Part shown: positions 25,394-34,056 of the stretch, piece after piece | Layout of the letters: every line of letters begins with the position of its first letter | Position numbering within the stretch: position 1 is the first letter of the stretch | Assembly (NCBI RefSeq): GCF_039613825.1 | Contig: NZ_CP154826.1 | Location: 3,224,001 to 3,288,000, forward strand | From: Diaminobutyricibacter sp. McL0608 | GTDB lineage: Bacteria; Actinomycetota; Actinomycetes; Actinomycetales; Microbacteriaceae | Direction: 5' to 3' | DNA: 64,000 nt | Position numbers and translations under genes: made by a program | The notes under the pieces: generated by a model | Seen by the model: only the letters and a program-made list of their open reading frames with translations | The model's database searches: none | Told to the model about the DNA's origin: nothing

Positions 25394-26674
25394 CTATTCG
25401 GTGACGACCTTGTACCCGGACTGCGGGGCGAGTTGCTGCAGCGAGGTTGCGAAATCATTCAGCGCGGTTTCGAGGGACTTTCCGCTGTTGATGTCCGCCT
25501 GCAGCTTCGTCCCGACCTGAGCCTCGAACGCGAAGCGGACTGGGCGGTTGACCTGGTCGATCTTCGGCGCCTGCTCCGACATCGGCGTGTAGACGTTGCT
25601 CGCGTAGTAGGGGTCGGCCGCGATGCGCGTCTCCCACAGCTTGTTCGCCGGTCCGTAGGCCGGGAACGTCGGTGACGGGGTGGTCGCCGCAGCCGATGTG
25701 GTCAGCCATACCGCCGCGTCGGCGGCAGCCTGCGGGAATTTCGAGTGCGAGGAGACCGTGAAGACTCCGCCGCCCCACGCGCCGGACGTGTTCGTGTCTG
25801 CGCCATCCCATTTCGGCTGCGGAGCAGCGGCGATCTCGCCGGCCGGAACGCCCCACGACGTCGGCGCCTTGATGACGAAGTCACCGAACCACGACGGGCC
25901 AAGCGTCATCGCCACCTTGTCCTTCTTGGCGACGTTCTTGATGAATCCAGCGTCGAAGCTCGAGCGCTTGTCTAGAACCCCCGCATCGAGAAGGGGCTGG
26001 GCCAGTTGCGCGACTCGCGTGCACTCCGGAGCGTTCGGGGCGATCCGCACGGTGTTCTTCGAGGGGAGTGCCGACAGCGGGCACGAACTGGACTGAAGGA
26101 ACGATGCCCAGTAGTTCTCGTCGCCGATCGCGCCTGCGGAGTATCCCGTGCCCTTCAGCTTCATCGCGGTGGCCGCGAATTCGTCCATTGTTGTCGGCAC
26201 CGTCAGGCCGAGCTGTTTGAAGATCTTGGTGTTGTACCAGAGCACCGTCTGGGCCAGATCGTTCTTCAGGCAGTAGAACTTTCCGTTGAACTTGCAGTAG
26301 TCGTTTGCGACGCCGAAGCCGTCCATGACCTTCTTCGAGACCAGGTGGGTCAGGTCGGCTGCATAGCCGTTGCTGGGATCGACGAACTGCGCCGTGTCCG
26401 AGGCCGTGCCGAAGATCACGTCGGGCCAACCGCTCTTGGTCTGGTTGTGGAGGGCGATTTTGGTCTGCGCGTCGGCCTGGGCGATGACCTCGATCTTGAT
26501 GTCCTCTTTGCCTGCCATGAGCTTCTTGTAAGCCTGGGCCTGTGGGACACGCGGCGTGTCCACCCAGAGCAGGAGGCTCGGCTTGGCGCCGCTTGTTCCT
26601 GAGGTTGTCGTCGGTGCGCACGCCGCGAGGCTTAAAGCCAGGATCGCAACGAGCCCGATGGCCAGTTTCTTCAT
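25394..26674 (-). CDS. ABC sugar-binding lipoprotein (copy 2)
   Basis: This is a 426-residue extracellular solute-binding lipoprotein. Its short basic start (MKKLAIGLVAIL) and lipobox LSLAAC mark it for lipid anchoring. The mature part carries WPDVIFGTASDTAQF, VLWYNTKIFKQLGLTVPTTM and VAMTLGPSWFGDF, as in CUT1 binding proteins. It heads the operon with two permeases, the dehydratase and the mutarotase. It is divergent from the GntR gene, whose presumed site AAATCCTATAG lies between them. Confidence 0.94.
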   Translation of the reverse strand: MKKLAIGLVAILALSLAACAPTTTSGTSGAKPSLLLWVDTPRVPQAQAYKKLMAGKEDIKIEVIAQADAQTKIALHNQTKSGWPDVIFGTASDTAQFVDPSNGYAADLTHLVSKKVMDGFGVANDYCKFNGKFYCLKNDLAQTVLWYNTKIFKQLGLTVPTTMDEFAATAMKLKGTGYSAGAIGDENYWASFLQSSSCPLSALPSKNTVRIAPNAPECTRVAQLAQPLLDAGVLDKRSSFDAGFIKNVAKKDKVAMTLGPSWFGDFVIKAPTSWGVPAGEIAAAPQPKWDGADTNTSGAWGGGVFTVSSHSKFPQAAADAAVWLTTSAAATTPSPTFPAYGPANKLWETRIAADPYYASNVYTPMSEQAPKIDQVNRPVRFAFEAQVGTKLQADINSGKSLETALNDFATSLQQLAPQSGYKVVTE

Positions 26675-26851
26675 AGGTGCTCCCGTTCGTGCTGTGAAGG
26701 AACGAAAGAAAGCACCTTCGCTCCGATTCGTAATACTACATGATTTCTCGAAATCCTATAGTCTTTTGTTTATCGACCGATCGTGAGCGTAACTCTGCGA
26801 TCTACGAATCGCGCGATAGCTTTGATGATGAGAAGTGAGACAGGAGACGCA
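26675..26851. promoter_or_regulatory. Divergent control region with TCCTATAG motif
   Basis: This is the region between the leftward transporter operon and the GntR gene. AAATCCTATAG at 26751-26761 recurs exactly at 28350-28360 and as TTTCCTATAG at 28331-28340, all near genes of this cluster. CTATAG is self-complementary. It may be the binding site of the adjacent GntR/FCD regulator; alternatively TATAGT is simply a -10 box. The AGGAG at 26843-26847 supports the TTG start of the regulator. Confidence 0.45.
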
Positions 26852-27622
26852 TTGGCTACCGATTTGGCCAGACGCACCGCAGCCGGCCCCCGCCGCCAGG
26901 TTTTGGCCGACGGCACCTACGGCGCGATCAAGGCGATGATCCTCGACCACGAGATCGCGCCAGGCGAACACGTCGGTATCGATGAGCTGGCCCGCGACCT
27001 GTCCGTTTCGCAGACGCCCGTGCGGGAAGCGCTCGCACGGCTCGAATCCGACGGGCTCGTGACGAAGATTCCCCTGCGCGGGTATGAAGCGACGAATCTT
27101 CTCTCGGTTCAGCAGTTCGACGAACTCTTCCACTTTCGCACTCTCATCGAGCCGTGGGCCGCTGCCGAGGCGTCTCATCGCAGCACCCGTCTCGAAATCG
27201 AAGCCATCAAAGCCGAACTCGATCGCGCCCAGCGCGGCTCGATCGATCCTGAGACAGCCACCTACGCTTCATTCATCGAACACGACACCCGGTTCCACAC
27301 CCTGGTGGCGAAGGCTTCGGGCAATCCATTCGTTGAAGACGCTTTCATCCGAACTCACTGCCATCTCCACTTGTTCCGGGTGTACAAAGCGGCGATGAGC
27401 GAAGACCAAGACCGACGCAGCGACGCCAGCTTCGTGAGAAACATGTTCGAGGAGTATTACAGCGCAGGCAGGTTCCCGCTTGCGCTGACAGAGCACGCGG
27501 AGATCGCCGCTGCGATTGCAGGAGGCCGCGCTGACACGGCGCGCGATCTCATGCTCGACCACATCGAGTCATCCCGGCTCCGATTCATTCCGGCGGTCGA
27601 GGCGCTCAACGCACGAGGCTGA
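26852..27622 (+). CDS. GntR/FCD-family transcriptional regulator (1)
   Basis: This 256-residue regulator has an N-terminal winged helix (GTYGAIKAMILDHEIAPGEHVGIDELARDLSVSQTPVREALARLESDGLV). It is followed by the all-helical FCD ligand domain with HFRTLIEPWAAAEAS, a metal-type motif FIEHDTRFHTLVAKASGNPF, and EHAEIAAAIAGGRADTARDLMLDHIESS. A TTG at 26852 is preferred because AGGAG lies five bases upstream. In-frame GTG (26783) and ATG (26825) are alternatives. It is divergent from the importer operon and probably represses it until a sugar acid binds. The 3' neighbour is the converging RraA-like gene. Confidence 0.88.
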   Translation: MATDLARRTAAGPRRQVLADGTYGAIKAMILDHEIAPGEHVGIDELARDLSVSQTPVREALARLESDGLVTKIPLRGYEATNLLSVQQFDELFHFRTLIEPWAAAEASHRSTRLEIEAIKAELDRAQRGSIDPETATYASFIEHDTRFHTLVAKASGNPFVEDAFIRTHCHLHLFRVYKAAMSEDQDRRSDASFVRNMFEEYYSAGRFPLALTEHAEIAAAIAGGRADTARDLMLDHIESSRLRFIPAVEALNARG

Positions 27623-28278
27623 CTACAGGACGCGGTGCCGATCCCACACCGCACGCAGTGATGCACCTGCAAGGAGTTCGGCAAGGACCGTGGATTCGCT
27701 CGACGCTCGCGCACGAGCGATCGCCAGGACCTCCTCCTCTTGCCGCTGTGGGATCACCACTGTTCCGTCGTCGTCCGCCATCACCAGATCGCCATCGCCG
27801 ATCGAGACCCCTCCGATGGTGACCGCGGCGCGCGTCTCGATGATCCCCATTCGACGGCGGTAATCGATCGGGCGACGGGAACGCGAGAAGGCCGGAAAGC
27901 CCATCGCCGCGATCTTTTCCGTGTCACGCAGGTTTCCATCGGTGACCACGCCGAGCGCGCCGGCGCCGATCGCTGCTGCACTGAAAAGCTCCCCCAGAAG
28001 GCGGACTCATTGCTTTCTCCGGTTGCGATCACCACGACTTGTCCGGGTCCCAGTGAGTCGATGAATTCGATCGACGTACCGTATGGGTCGTTCGGCTCAT
28101 CGTGCTCGCTCGGCCCGAACCGCGCTGTTGCCGCACGTCCGAAGGTGCGCGATCCGGCCACTAACGGGGCGAGGCGAGTCTCGAGCACTTGGGTTCGGAG
28201 TCCGCAGCTGTCAAGCGCATCGCTCACCATGGCCGTCGTCAGGCGAGCATCGCGTATCTGGTCTTCAAATTTCTTCAT
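27623..28278 (-). pseudogene. RraA-like aldolase/demethylmenaquinone-methyltransferase-fold gene, frameshifted
   Basis: The first part (from ATG 28278, with GGAGG upstream) reads MKKFEDQIRDARLTTAMVSDALDSCG and continues to VVVIATGESNESAFWG. The second part continues in another frame with VVTDGNLRDTEKIAAMGFPAFSRS, IGGVSIGDGDLVMADDDGTVVIP and the C-terminus. Together they give one complete RraA/HMG-CHA aldolase-type protein of about 218 residues. The break falls at the run of five C at 27991-27995 (plus strand); one more base would restore the frame through GELFSAAAIGAGALG. It may be a real mutation or a sequencing slip. Family members cleave 4-hydroxy-4-methyl-2-keto acids or decarboxylate oxaloacetate. 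Confidence 0.8.
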
Positions 28279-28292
28279 ACGCCCTCCAGAGA

Positions 28293-28308
28293 CAATCGAT
28301 TTAACGAC
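28293..28308. promoter_or_regulatory. LacI-type operator, copy 3 (complement of CGTTAAATCGATTGT)
   Basis: On the complement this site reads CGTTAAATCGATTGT, sharing its first 13 bases with the sites at 15535 and 21994. It lies 15 bases before the RraA-like start codon and about 100 bases before the rightward beta-helix gene. It puts the RraA-like gene in the same apparent LacI regulon. Two TCCTATAG motifs (28331-28340 and 28350-28360, 20 bases apart) lie between this site and the secreted protein gene. Confidence 0.6.
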
Positions 28309-28411
28309 AAACATTGCAGTCGTCGAGTTGTTTCCTATAGCTTTAGCCAAAATCCTATAGCAATGCTGAGGATGTCACTACCGCACTGTTCGAACTACAA
28401 GGGGGTAGCTC

Positions 28412-31150
28412 ATGAAGAACCATCCGCGCACTCGCGCATTGATCACCGCAGTGGGGCTTGTAACCGCACTGACCGCGATGGCTTTGGTGGGAGCCTCGCC
28501 CGCCATCGCCTCAAACGCAGTCCAGGTCACCTATTACGCTTCTCCGTCCGGATCTGGAACGGCATGTGCGAGCGCCCACCCGTGCTCGCTCGAGGGCGCT
28601 CGAGACCAGGTGCGCTTGGTCGACTCGAACATGACAGGCGACATCGTCGTGAAGCTCGAAACCGGCACCTATCTGGTTGGTTCGACCTTTCAGCTGGCCG
28701 AGAGCGGAACAATCCACGACTCCGGGACGAACGGTTTCACCATCCGCTATGAAGCGGATGCCGGAGCCACCCCGTTATTCAGTGGCGAACGATCAATCAC
28801 GAATTTCACGGTCTCCAGCGGAACCGGGACGTCGACGATCTATCAGGCGTCACTTCCCTCCGCCGATTTTCCGTCGAACTTCAATTCGCGCGACCTGTAC
28901 GTGAACGGAGTGCGAGCGATCCGGGCGCGTTCCAGTATCAATCCCGCCGGATTCTCTGTCGGTGACGATATCAACACCCCGGCCTGGACCGTTGCGACGA
29001 CCGGCGAGTTCACTGGCATCGCATCATGGTCGAATCAGAGTGACATGGAGATCGTCAGCCAGCACTCGTGGAAGCTCAACCGCTACGAGATCTCCTCGAT
29101 AAGTGGTTCTACGGCCACGATGGCGACGGCAGGTTGGACTGACGCGTTCACGCAGGCCGGGTACCACCCCGACAACTCAGGAGTCTCCTGGGTGGAGAAC
29201 GCGAAAGCCTTCCTCGACGCTCCCGGTGAGTGGTATCTGGACCGAACCGCGCACACGTTGTACTACATGCCTCGGGCAGGCGAGAACCTGTCCACGGCGA
29301 ATGTGGACTTCGGCGGCACGCCCGAGCTCGTCGACGGCGCTGGCTCCTCCGCGACCCCCCTGCACAACGTGACGTTCGACGGCATCACCTTCGAATACGA
29401 CAGCTGGATCGGTCCGAACGACGGAAGCGGTTACGCCGACTTCCAGTCGGGTGCGATCTATCACGCCCCTGGTGACTGGGCGAACGCGAACTACGAGACA
29501 CCAGCCGGCGTCAGCTTCGAATACGCCGCCTACGTCACTGTGAAGAACTGCACATTCAGCCACATGTCGAACGCGGCAGTCTCCTTCGGCGCCGGCGTGA
29601 AGGACAGCCGGATCGACTCCAATGCATTCAGTGACATCGGTGGCAACGGTATCGATCTCGGAGGAATCACTGTCGCTGACCACACCCCAACGGATGCGGC
29701 GGCAATTACTCGGAACGACACCGTCTCGAACAACACGATCACCACCGTGGGAGCTGCCTACTACGACAACTCGGCGATCGCCGTCGGCTACACCCAGGCG
29801 GCAGACATCGCCCACAACACCCTCCACAACCTGCCATACACCGGCATCACGCTCGGCTGGGGCTGGGGCTACGAAGACACACTCGGAGCCCCCATCCCCA
29901 AGAACAACCTTGTGCGCGGCAACCAGATCTACGACTTCAACAAGGCTCTCAACGACGGCGGCGGCATCTACACACTCGGCGACCAGCCCGGAACCATGGT
30001 CGTCGACAATTACATCTACGGCGACGTTCTCCAATACTCGAACCTCTACCGAGACAACGGTTCCGGCTTCATCACGGACACAAACAATGTGGTGAGCAAA
30101 GTCGGTACGAGCATGAACACGTGGTATTTCACCAACGTCGGGAGCGGCGGATACTGGAACGCACACGACAACGTCAGCCAGGGGAACTACTTCTCAGCCG
30201 GCATGACGAACAGCGGAGCCAGCGGCCAGAACACGGTCGGATCCAACACCTCGGTAGCAATGTCGGGGGGCGTTTATCAATGGCCGACAGGAGCGTTGAA
30301 CGTCATCGACCAGTCGGGTGTGGGCGGCGCGAATATCACCCCAGTCGGCGAAGTACCGCTCTCGCAGGGTAAGGCCGCGACCGCATCCTCGATGTACTCA
30401 TCGACGTACGATGCGTCCAAGGCGGTGGATGGGGACTCGACCACGCGCTGGGCTCAGGCGAGCGGCGCCGCTGATCCCTCCTGGCTCCAGGTCGACCTCG
30501 GCGCCACGTATTCGATCACTCGAATCAATACAGCCGCGTACATGATGAGCGGGCACGGTATGAAATACAAGATCGAATCCTCCACCGATGGAACGACGTG
30601 GGCCGATTACGCCACCCATACCGCGCAGTACACGGCTCCAGCCGAAGACATGCCCGCCGGCCAGGTCCTGGCACGCTACGTGAGGATCACCTTCATCGAC
30701 ACGCAGCATCAGGGCGGGAGCATCTACCAGTTCGACGTCTACGGGACGAGCCCGCCACCGCTGTCTCAAGGAAAGACCGCGACCGCATCCTCGATCTATT
30801 CGTCGACATATGACGCATCCAAGGCGGTTGATGGCGACACGACCACACGGTGGGCGCAGGCGAGTGGGGCAGCAGACCCATCCTGGCTCGAGGTCGATCT
30901 CGGTGCGAACCATTCAGTGACGAGCATCACGACGCTCGCGTACCTGACCAACCCCGTCCGCTACAAGATCGAGTACTCGACGGACAACTCGTCCTGGACC
31001 AGCTTCGCCGACCACCAGGGTACAGACACCACGCCCGGAACGGATGCGGCGCCAGGCGGATCGGTGACAGCCAGGTACCTGAGAATCACCCTGACGAACA
31101 CGCACAGCCAGGGAGGAAGCATCTACGAATTCGACGTCAACGGCACCTAG
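28412..31150 (+). CDS. Secreted right-handed beta-helix protein with two F5/8C domains (GH141-like)
   Basis: This 912-residue protein has a signal peptide (ALITAVGLVTALTAMALVGASPAIA, cleaved after ASPAIA). A beta-helix catalytic region of about 600 residues opens with YYASPSGSGTACASAHPCSLEGARDQVR and contains HNVTFDGITFEY, VKNCTFSHMSNAAVSFGAG and NNLVRGNQIYDFNKALNDGGGIYTLGD. Two coagulation factor 5/8 C-type (CBM32-like) domains follow, about 130 residues each, both starting LSQGK.ATASS.YSSTYDASKAVDGD. The beta-helix layout recalls GH141-type glycosidases, which include alpha-L-fucosidase and xylanase activities; a lyase is an alternative. It has no anchor and is likely released. A hairpin terminator follows. 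Confidence 0.8.
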   Translation: MKNHPRTRALITAVGLVTALTAMALVGASPAIASNAVQVTYYASPSGSGTACASAHPCSLEGARDQVRLVDSNMTGDIVVKLETGTYLVGSTFQLAESGTIHDSGTNGFTIRYEADAGATPLFSGERSITNFTVSSGTGTSTIYQASLPSADFPSNFNSRDLYVNGVRAIRARSSINPAGFSVGDDINTPAWTVATTGEFTGIASWSNQSDMEIVSQHSWKLNRYEISSISGSTATMATAGWTDAFTQAGYHPDNSGVSWVENAKAFLDAPGEWYLDRTAHTLYYMPRAGENLSTANVDFGGTPELVDGAGSSATPLHNVTFDGITFEYDSWIGPNDGSGYADFQSGAIYHAPGDWANANYETPAGVSFEYAAYVTVKNCTFSHMSNAAVSFGAGVKDSRIDSNAFSDIGGNGIDLGGITVADHTPTDAAAITRNDTVSNNTITTVGAAYYDNSAIAVGYTQAADIAHNTLHNLPYTGITLGWGWGYEDTLGAPIPKNNLVRGNQIYDFNKALNDGGGIYTLGDQPGTMVVDNYIYGDVLQYSNLYRDNGSGFITDTNNVVSKVGTSMNTWYFTNVGSGGYWNAHDNVSQGNYFSAGMTNSGASGQNTVGSNTSVAMSGGVYQWPTGALNVIDQSGVGGANITPVGEVPLSQGKAATASSMYSSTYDASKAVDGDSTTRWAQASGAADPSWLQVDLGATYSITRINTAAYMMSGHGMKYKIESSTDGTTWADYATHTAQYTAPAEDMPAGQVLARYVRITFIDTQHQGGSIYQFDVYGTSPPPLSQGKTATASSIYSSTYDASKAVDGDTTTRWAQASGAADPSWLEVDLGANHSVTSITTLAYLTNPVRYKIEYSTDNSSWTSFADHQGTDTTPGTDAAPGGSVTARYLRITLTNTHSQGGSIYEFDVNGT
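30355..31147 (+). repeat. Tandem repeat encoding two F5/8 type C domains
   Basis: The DNA for the two C-terminal domains is repeated with an offset of about 402 bases: GACCGCATCCTCGAT starts at 30379 and again at 30781. The first ~150 bases of each unit are nearly identical (shared GCGGTTGATGG-like and GCTGATCCCTCCTGGCT-like stretches), and the rest has diverged more. This indicates a fairly recent internal duplication, or gene conversion, of one carbohydrate-binding domain. Confidence 0.75.
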
Positions 31151-31163
31151 AAAGACGAGTAGG

Positions 31164-31201
31164 GAAGGACCTCGTGATCGCGAGATCGCGGGGTCCTTTT
31201 T
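31164..31201 (+). terminator. Rho-independent terminator after the beta-helix gene
   Basis: AAGGACC (31165-31171) pairs with GGTCCTT (31192-31198), with an inner GATCGCGAGATC-like region, and is followed by a run of T (31198-31201). It lies 14 bases behind the TAG stop. It fits a classical intrinsic terminator. The remaining ~165 bases up to the converging glycosidase stop show no other gene. Confidence 0.8.
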
Positions 31202-31365
31202 CGCAGGCGGTTCCCAGTCACAGCATCACCTCGTTCCGGCACACCTGTGTGGTTCTTGTGTGGACGGCCATTAGGACGATCGACCACGATGATCCGAATG
31301 GAGAATCGAGCGATGACATCGGTGGCGGCCCCAATACGGCGCGCTGATGGTGCCGCTGACTGTTC

Positions 31366-33966
31366 TTACACTTTCGCGTCCTGAGGCGCCAGCGAACTCG
31401 ATAGGACGCCGTATTCGCTTCGCACCCGAACCGTTGTGCCGGCTCGTTTGACCACGTCCCCATCGATGAGGAGCTTAGTGCCGCTCACAATTATGGCCTC
31501 TATTGCGATCGACCCGCCTTTGACCGTGAGCTCGCCGGTGACGACGTCGCCGCGCGCGCCCTGTGACCAGGTGCCCCATGCTGAACCCGTCGACCAGAAG
31601 GTACCTCCCTCTGGGGCGGCAAGATCGATCGTGAAAGTGCGGGATCTTCCGTTGTACTCAAAGCCGTTCCATGCGACGAATGCAGACCAGCTCGCCATTG
31701 CCCGCGAATAGTGGTGACCGCATTCTGCCTCGTTGAAAGGATTGCGGCGGAGGCCGTTGTAGCGCGACCGAATTGCGTCGATCACGGTTACCGCGTCTTC
31801 TCGGTTGCCATCTTGGATCATGCCGACGGCGGCGGTGTATTCGAATCCAGTCATGACCTCGCTGAAATAAGGAAAGGGACGCGATGGCCGCTTGCCTTCC
31901 TCGTAGGTGCACATCAGCAGGCCTGACTCGTCCCCGAGAACAAAGCTGCGCATGTGGTTGAAATGATCATGGAAATCGCGCCGGAAATTACGCTCGAAAA
32001 TGGTGTTCAGAGTGGTTGCCACGTGGTCCGAGTCGAGAACTCCTCCGAGCCCCGCCAGACGCGACGCGTATTGGCCAACCAGTTGGTCGACGAGCACGCC
32101 ATCGCCGAGTTGGAGGTCGGGGTCCTCCAGCGACCTGGAGCCCATGGTCGCATGACGCAAGCCGTTGGCAATGAAACCATCGGGCCCCACGGGACGGATC
32201 TCGTGTCGATAGTAAGAACCGGTAAACAGCGAGTCATCAATCCACTTGGATCCCGACACAAAGAGGTTGTGGCATTTGTCGGCGAACTCGTCGTCCCCCA
32301 TCGCTCGCGCCATTTCGGTACACGCGCGGAGTGCTGCCAGATACCAGGTCCCCATCTGTGGATTGGGGCCGAAATACTCGACATCCATCGTGTTGTGCTG
32401 GCAGCCCTCCATAACTCCGTCCTGGTCGGCATCCCAGCCCCCCGGAATCCATGCGAACTCAAGTGATTTTCGCGCTGCGGGCCAGAGCCGAGCTAGACGC
32501 GAGTTATCGCCGCTCAGCGTCCAGTCGTGATAAAGGTGAACAAGAGTGGCCATCTGACCATCTGCTGCAGCAGTTTCCCACTTCTGACTCTCGGATATCG
32601 GCAGTCCAACGCGGAAGGACATCAGCCCATTGTCATGGGTGGCGAGCTCGTACTGTGTCTCGCGAAAGGACCATGCCAGATCAGCGAACCAGTAGGAGGT
32701 TGCAAATTCGTAGGCCCAGACATGGTTGCACGTTCCAAAACATGATCCCACCTTGTCCATGACTCCCTCCCAGGCATAGAACCGGCCGTCCGAAGTTCGA
32801 AAGACCGTCGGGCTTCGCAAGGTGCTCAAGTTGAAAAGTGCTGCCTCCCGAATTGCGATCGGGGTTGACGAGTCGACGATGCTGGAGATCGCGGCGACCG
32901 TTTCGGCTTCTAGTTTTGGCAATGCGTCGACGGCGTCGAGCGCCGTCTGCCATGGGTCGGGGTAAGCGATCGAATAGTGGTTGCCAACTATTTCATCGGT
33001 GTAGTCGGTCTCGTCGAACAGCACGGACTCGCTATTCCAAGCGCGTCGATTTGGGAATGACCACGTTAGAAGCACGGTAAACGCGTGACTTTCACCTGCA
33101 TTGATCGTGGTCGAGCTTGCCAGGGATGCAATCGGGCGCTGCGCCCTTGACTCGCGCTCGTGAAGTGCTCCGTCAGCAATGAAATCGTCCCAGAAGTCGA
33201 GAAGGGGGTTGCCCCAGGATCCATCCGCCCAGCTGGTGCGTATGGATGTGGCTGAACCCTCAGCGTGGACCATTGCCATGACGAATTCCCCGCCAGCTTC
33301 GGATCGCGGATCGAGTTCGGGTGCAGTCATACTCACGCCGATGATTCCATTGCCTCTTCTGACCTCGTTCCGATTCGCGCCGACCGATGAGTCGGTTCCA
33401 TTAGCCCCAACGAAGTTCTCAATGACGCTGGCGACAGACGCAACGATTGCAGTATCGAATGTGTTGGTAACGGTGACGCGGATCGCCGCAAGTGGCCAAC
33501 TGCTGGCTTCGAGGTCACCCGGAACGAGCGGATTGAAACCTCCAAGTGTTACGGCGGGGAGCGCTGCATCCTCCAGATGCACCTGCCCAAAGGGATATGC
33601 GGCCTCAAATCGGGCGCTGGAGAACCGGGGAAGCCCATGATTCGACGCGGGCGAACCCTCCATTCCCTCGAACTCGCCGTCGCCGAGTGGCCCCTCGAGA
33701 ACGCGCCCGACAGTTGGAAAGCCTTCGCGCTCGATTCTGATCGCGAGGAAAGCATAACTCGGGCGGAATCCTTTGGCCGGCCTGTTACCGACTTCGAAAT
33801 CCCTCAGATCGCCCCGGCCTCCTAGGCCGATAGTGCCGGTCCCGATCCCGCCAATTGGGAGGGAGATCCTGTCGAGGTGACGTCTATCGTAGCTCCGGAG
33901 GCTAGGCCAAATCGGATTGCCGGGGATCGACCGGTTTGGGGCCCGGTTGCCGTCTTTGGCGTTCAT
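31366..33966 (-). CDS. GH116-family beta-glycosidase
   Basis: This 866-residue cytoplasmic protein (no signal peptide) matches GH116, the family of GBA2-like beta-glucosidases. The N-terminal beta-sandwich has ISLPIGGIGTGTIGLGGRGDLRDFEVGNRP. The (alpha/alpha)6 domain has FYAWEGVMDKVGSCFGTCNHVWAYE around residue 400, GVMEGCQHNTMDVEYFGPNPQ around 525, and AWSAFVAWNGFEYNGRSRTF near the end. E400 and D528 are candidates for the catalytic Glu/Asp pair known in this family. GH116 enzymes hydrolyse beta-glucosides, beta-xylosides or N-acetylglucosaminides. Its base composition looks less GC-rich than its neighbours, which may mean separate acquisition. It is the last gene of the galactoside operon, 90 bases after GH36. 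Confidence 0.88.
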   Translation of the reverse strand: MNAKDGNRAPNRSIPGNPIWPSLRSYDRRHLDRISLPIGGIGTGTIGLGGRGDLRDFEVGNRPAKGFRPSYAFLAIRIEREGFPTVGRVLEGPLGDGEFEGMEGSPASNHGLPRFSSARFEAAYPFGQVHLEDAALPAVTLGGFNPLVPGDLEASSWPLAAIRVTVTNTFDTAIVASVASVIENFVGANGTDSSVGANRNEVRRGNGIIGVSMTAPELDPRSEAGGEFVMAMVHAEGSATSIRTSWADGSWGNPLLDFWDDFIADGALHERESRAQRPIASLASSTTINAGESHAFTVLLTWSFPNRRAWNSESVLFDETDYTDEIVGNHYSIAYPDPWQTALDAVDALPKLEAETVAAISSIVDSSTPIAIREAALFNLSTLRSPTVFRTSDGRFYAWEGVMDKVGSCFGTCNHVWAYEFATSYWFADLAWSFRETQYELATHDNGLMSFRVGLPISESQKWETAAADGQMATLVHLYHDWTLSGDNSRLARLWPAARKSLEFAWIPGGWDADQDGVMEGCQHNTMDVEYFGPNPQMGTWYLAALRACTEMARAMGDDEFADKCHNLFVSGSKWIDDSLFTGSYYRHEIRPVGPDGFIANGLRHATMGSRSLEDPDLQLGDGVLVDQLVGQYASRLAGLGGVLDSDHVATTLNTIFERNFRRDFHDHFNHMRSFVLGDESGLLMCTYEEGKRPSRPFPYFSEVMTGFEYTAAVGMIQDGNREDAVTVIDAIRSRYNGLRRNPFNEAECGHHYSRAMASWSAFVAWNGFEYNGRSRTFTIDLAAPEGGTFWSTGSAWGTWSQGARGDVVTGELTVKGGSIAIEAIIVSGTKLLIDGDVVKRAGTTVRVRSEYGVLSSSLAPQDAKV

Positions 33967-34056
33967 CTAACCTCTTTTGCTTCTAAGGCGAACCGCATAC
34001 GCGATCACGGATGTCACGTGTTACTTCTTTGAATGAGAGGCCGCTGGTGTCCGTGA

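Noticed and set aside
29177-30166. 329-codon minus-strand frame inside the beta-helix gene
   Set aside because: It is valine-rich antisense; the plus strand has a signal peptide, beta-helix repeats and F5/8C domains.
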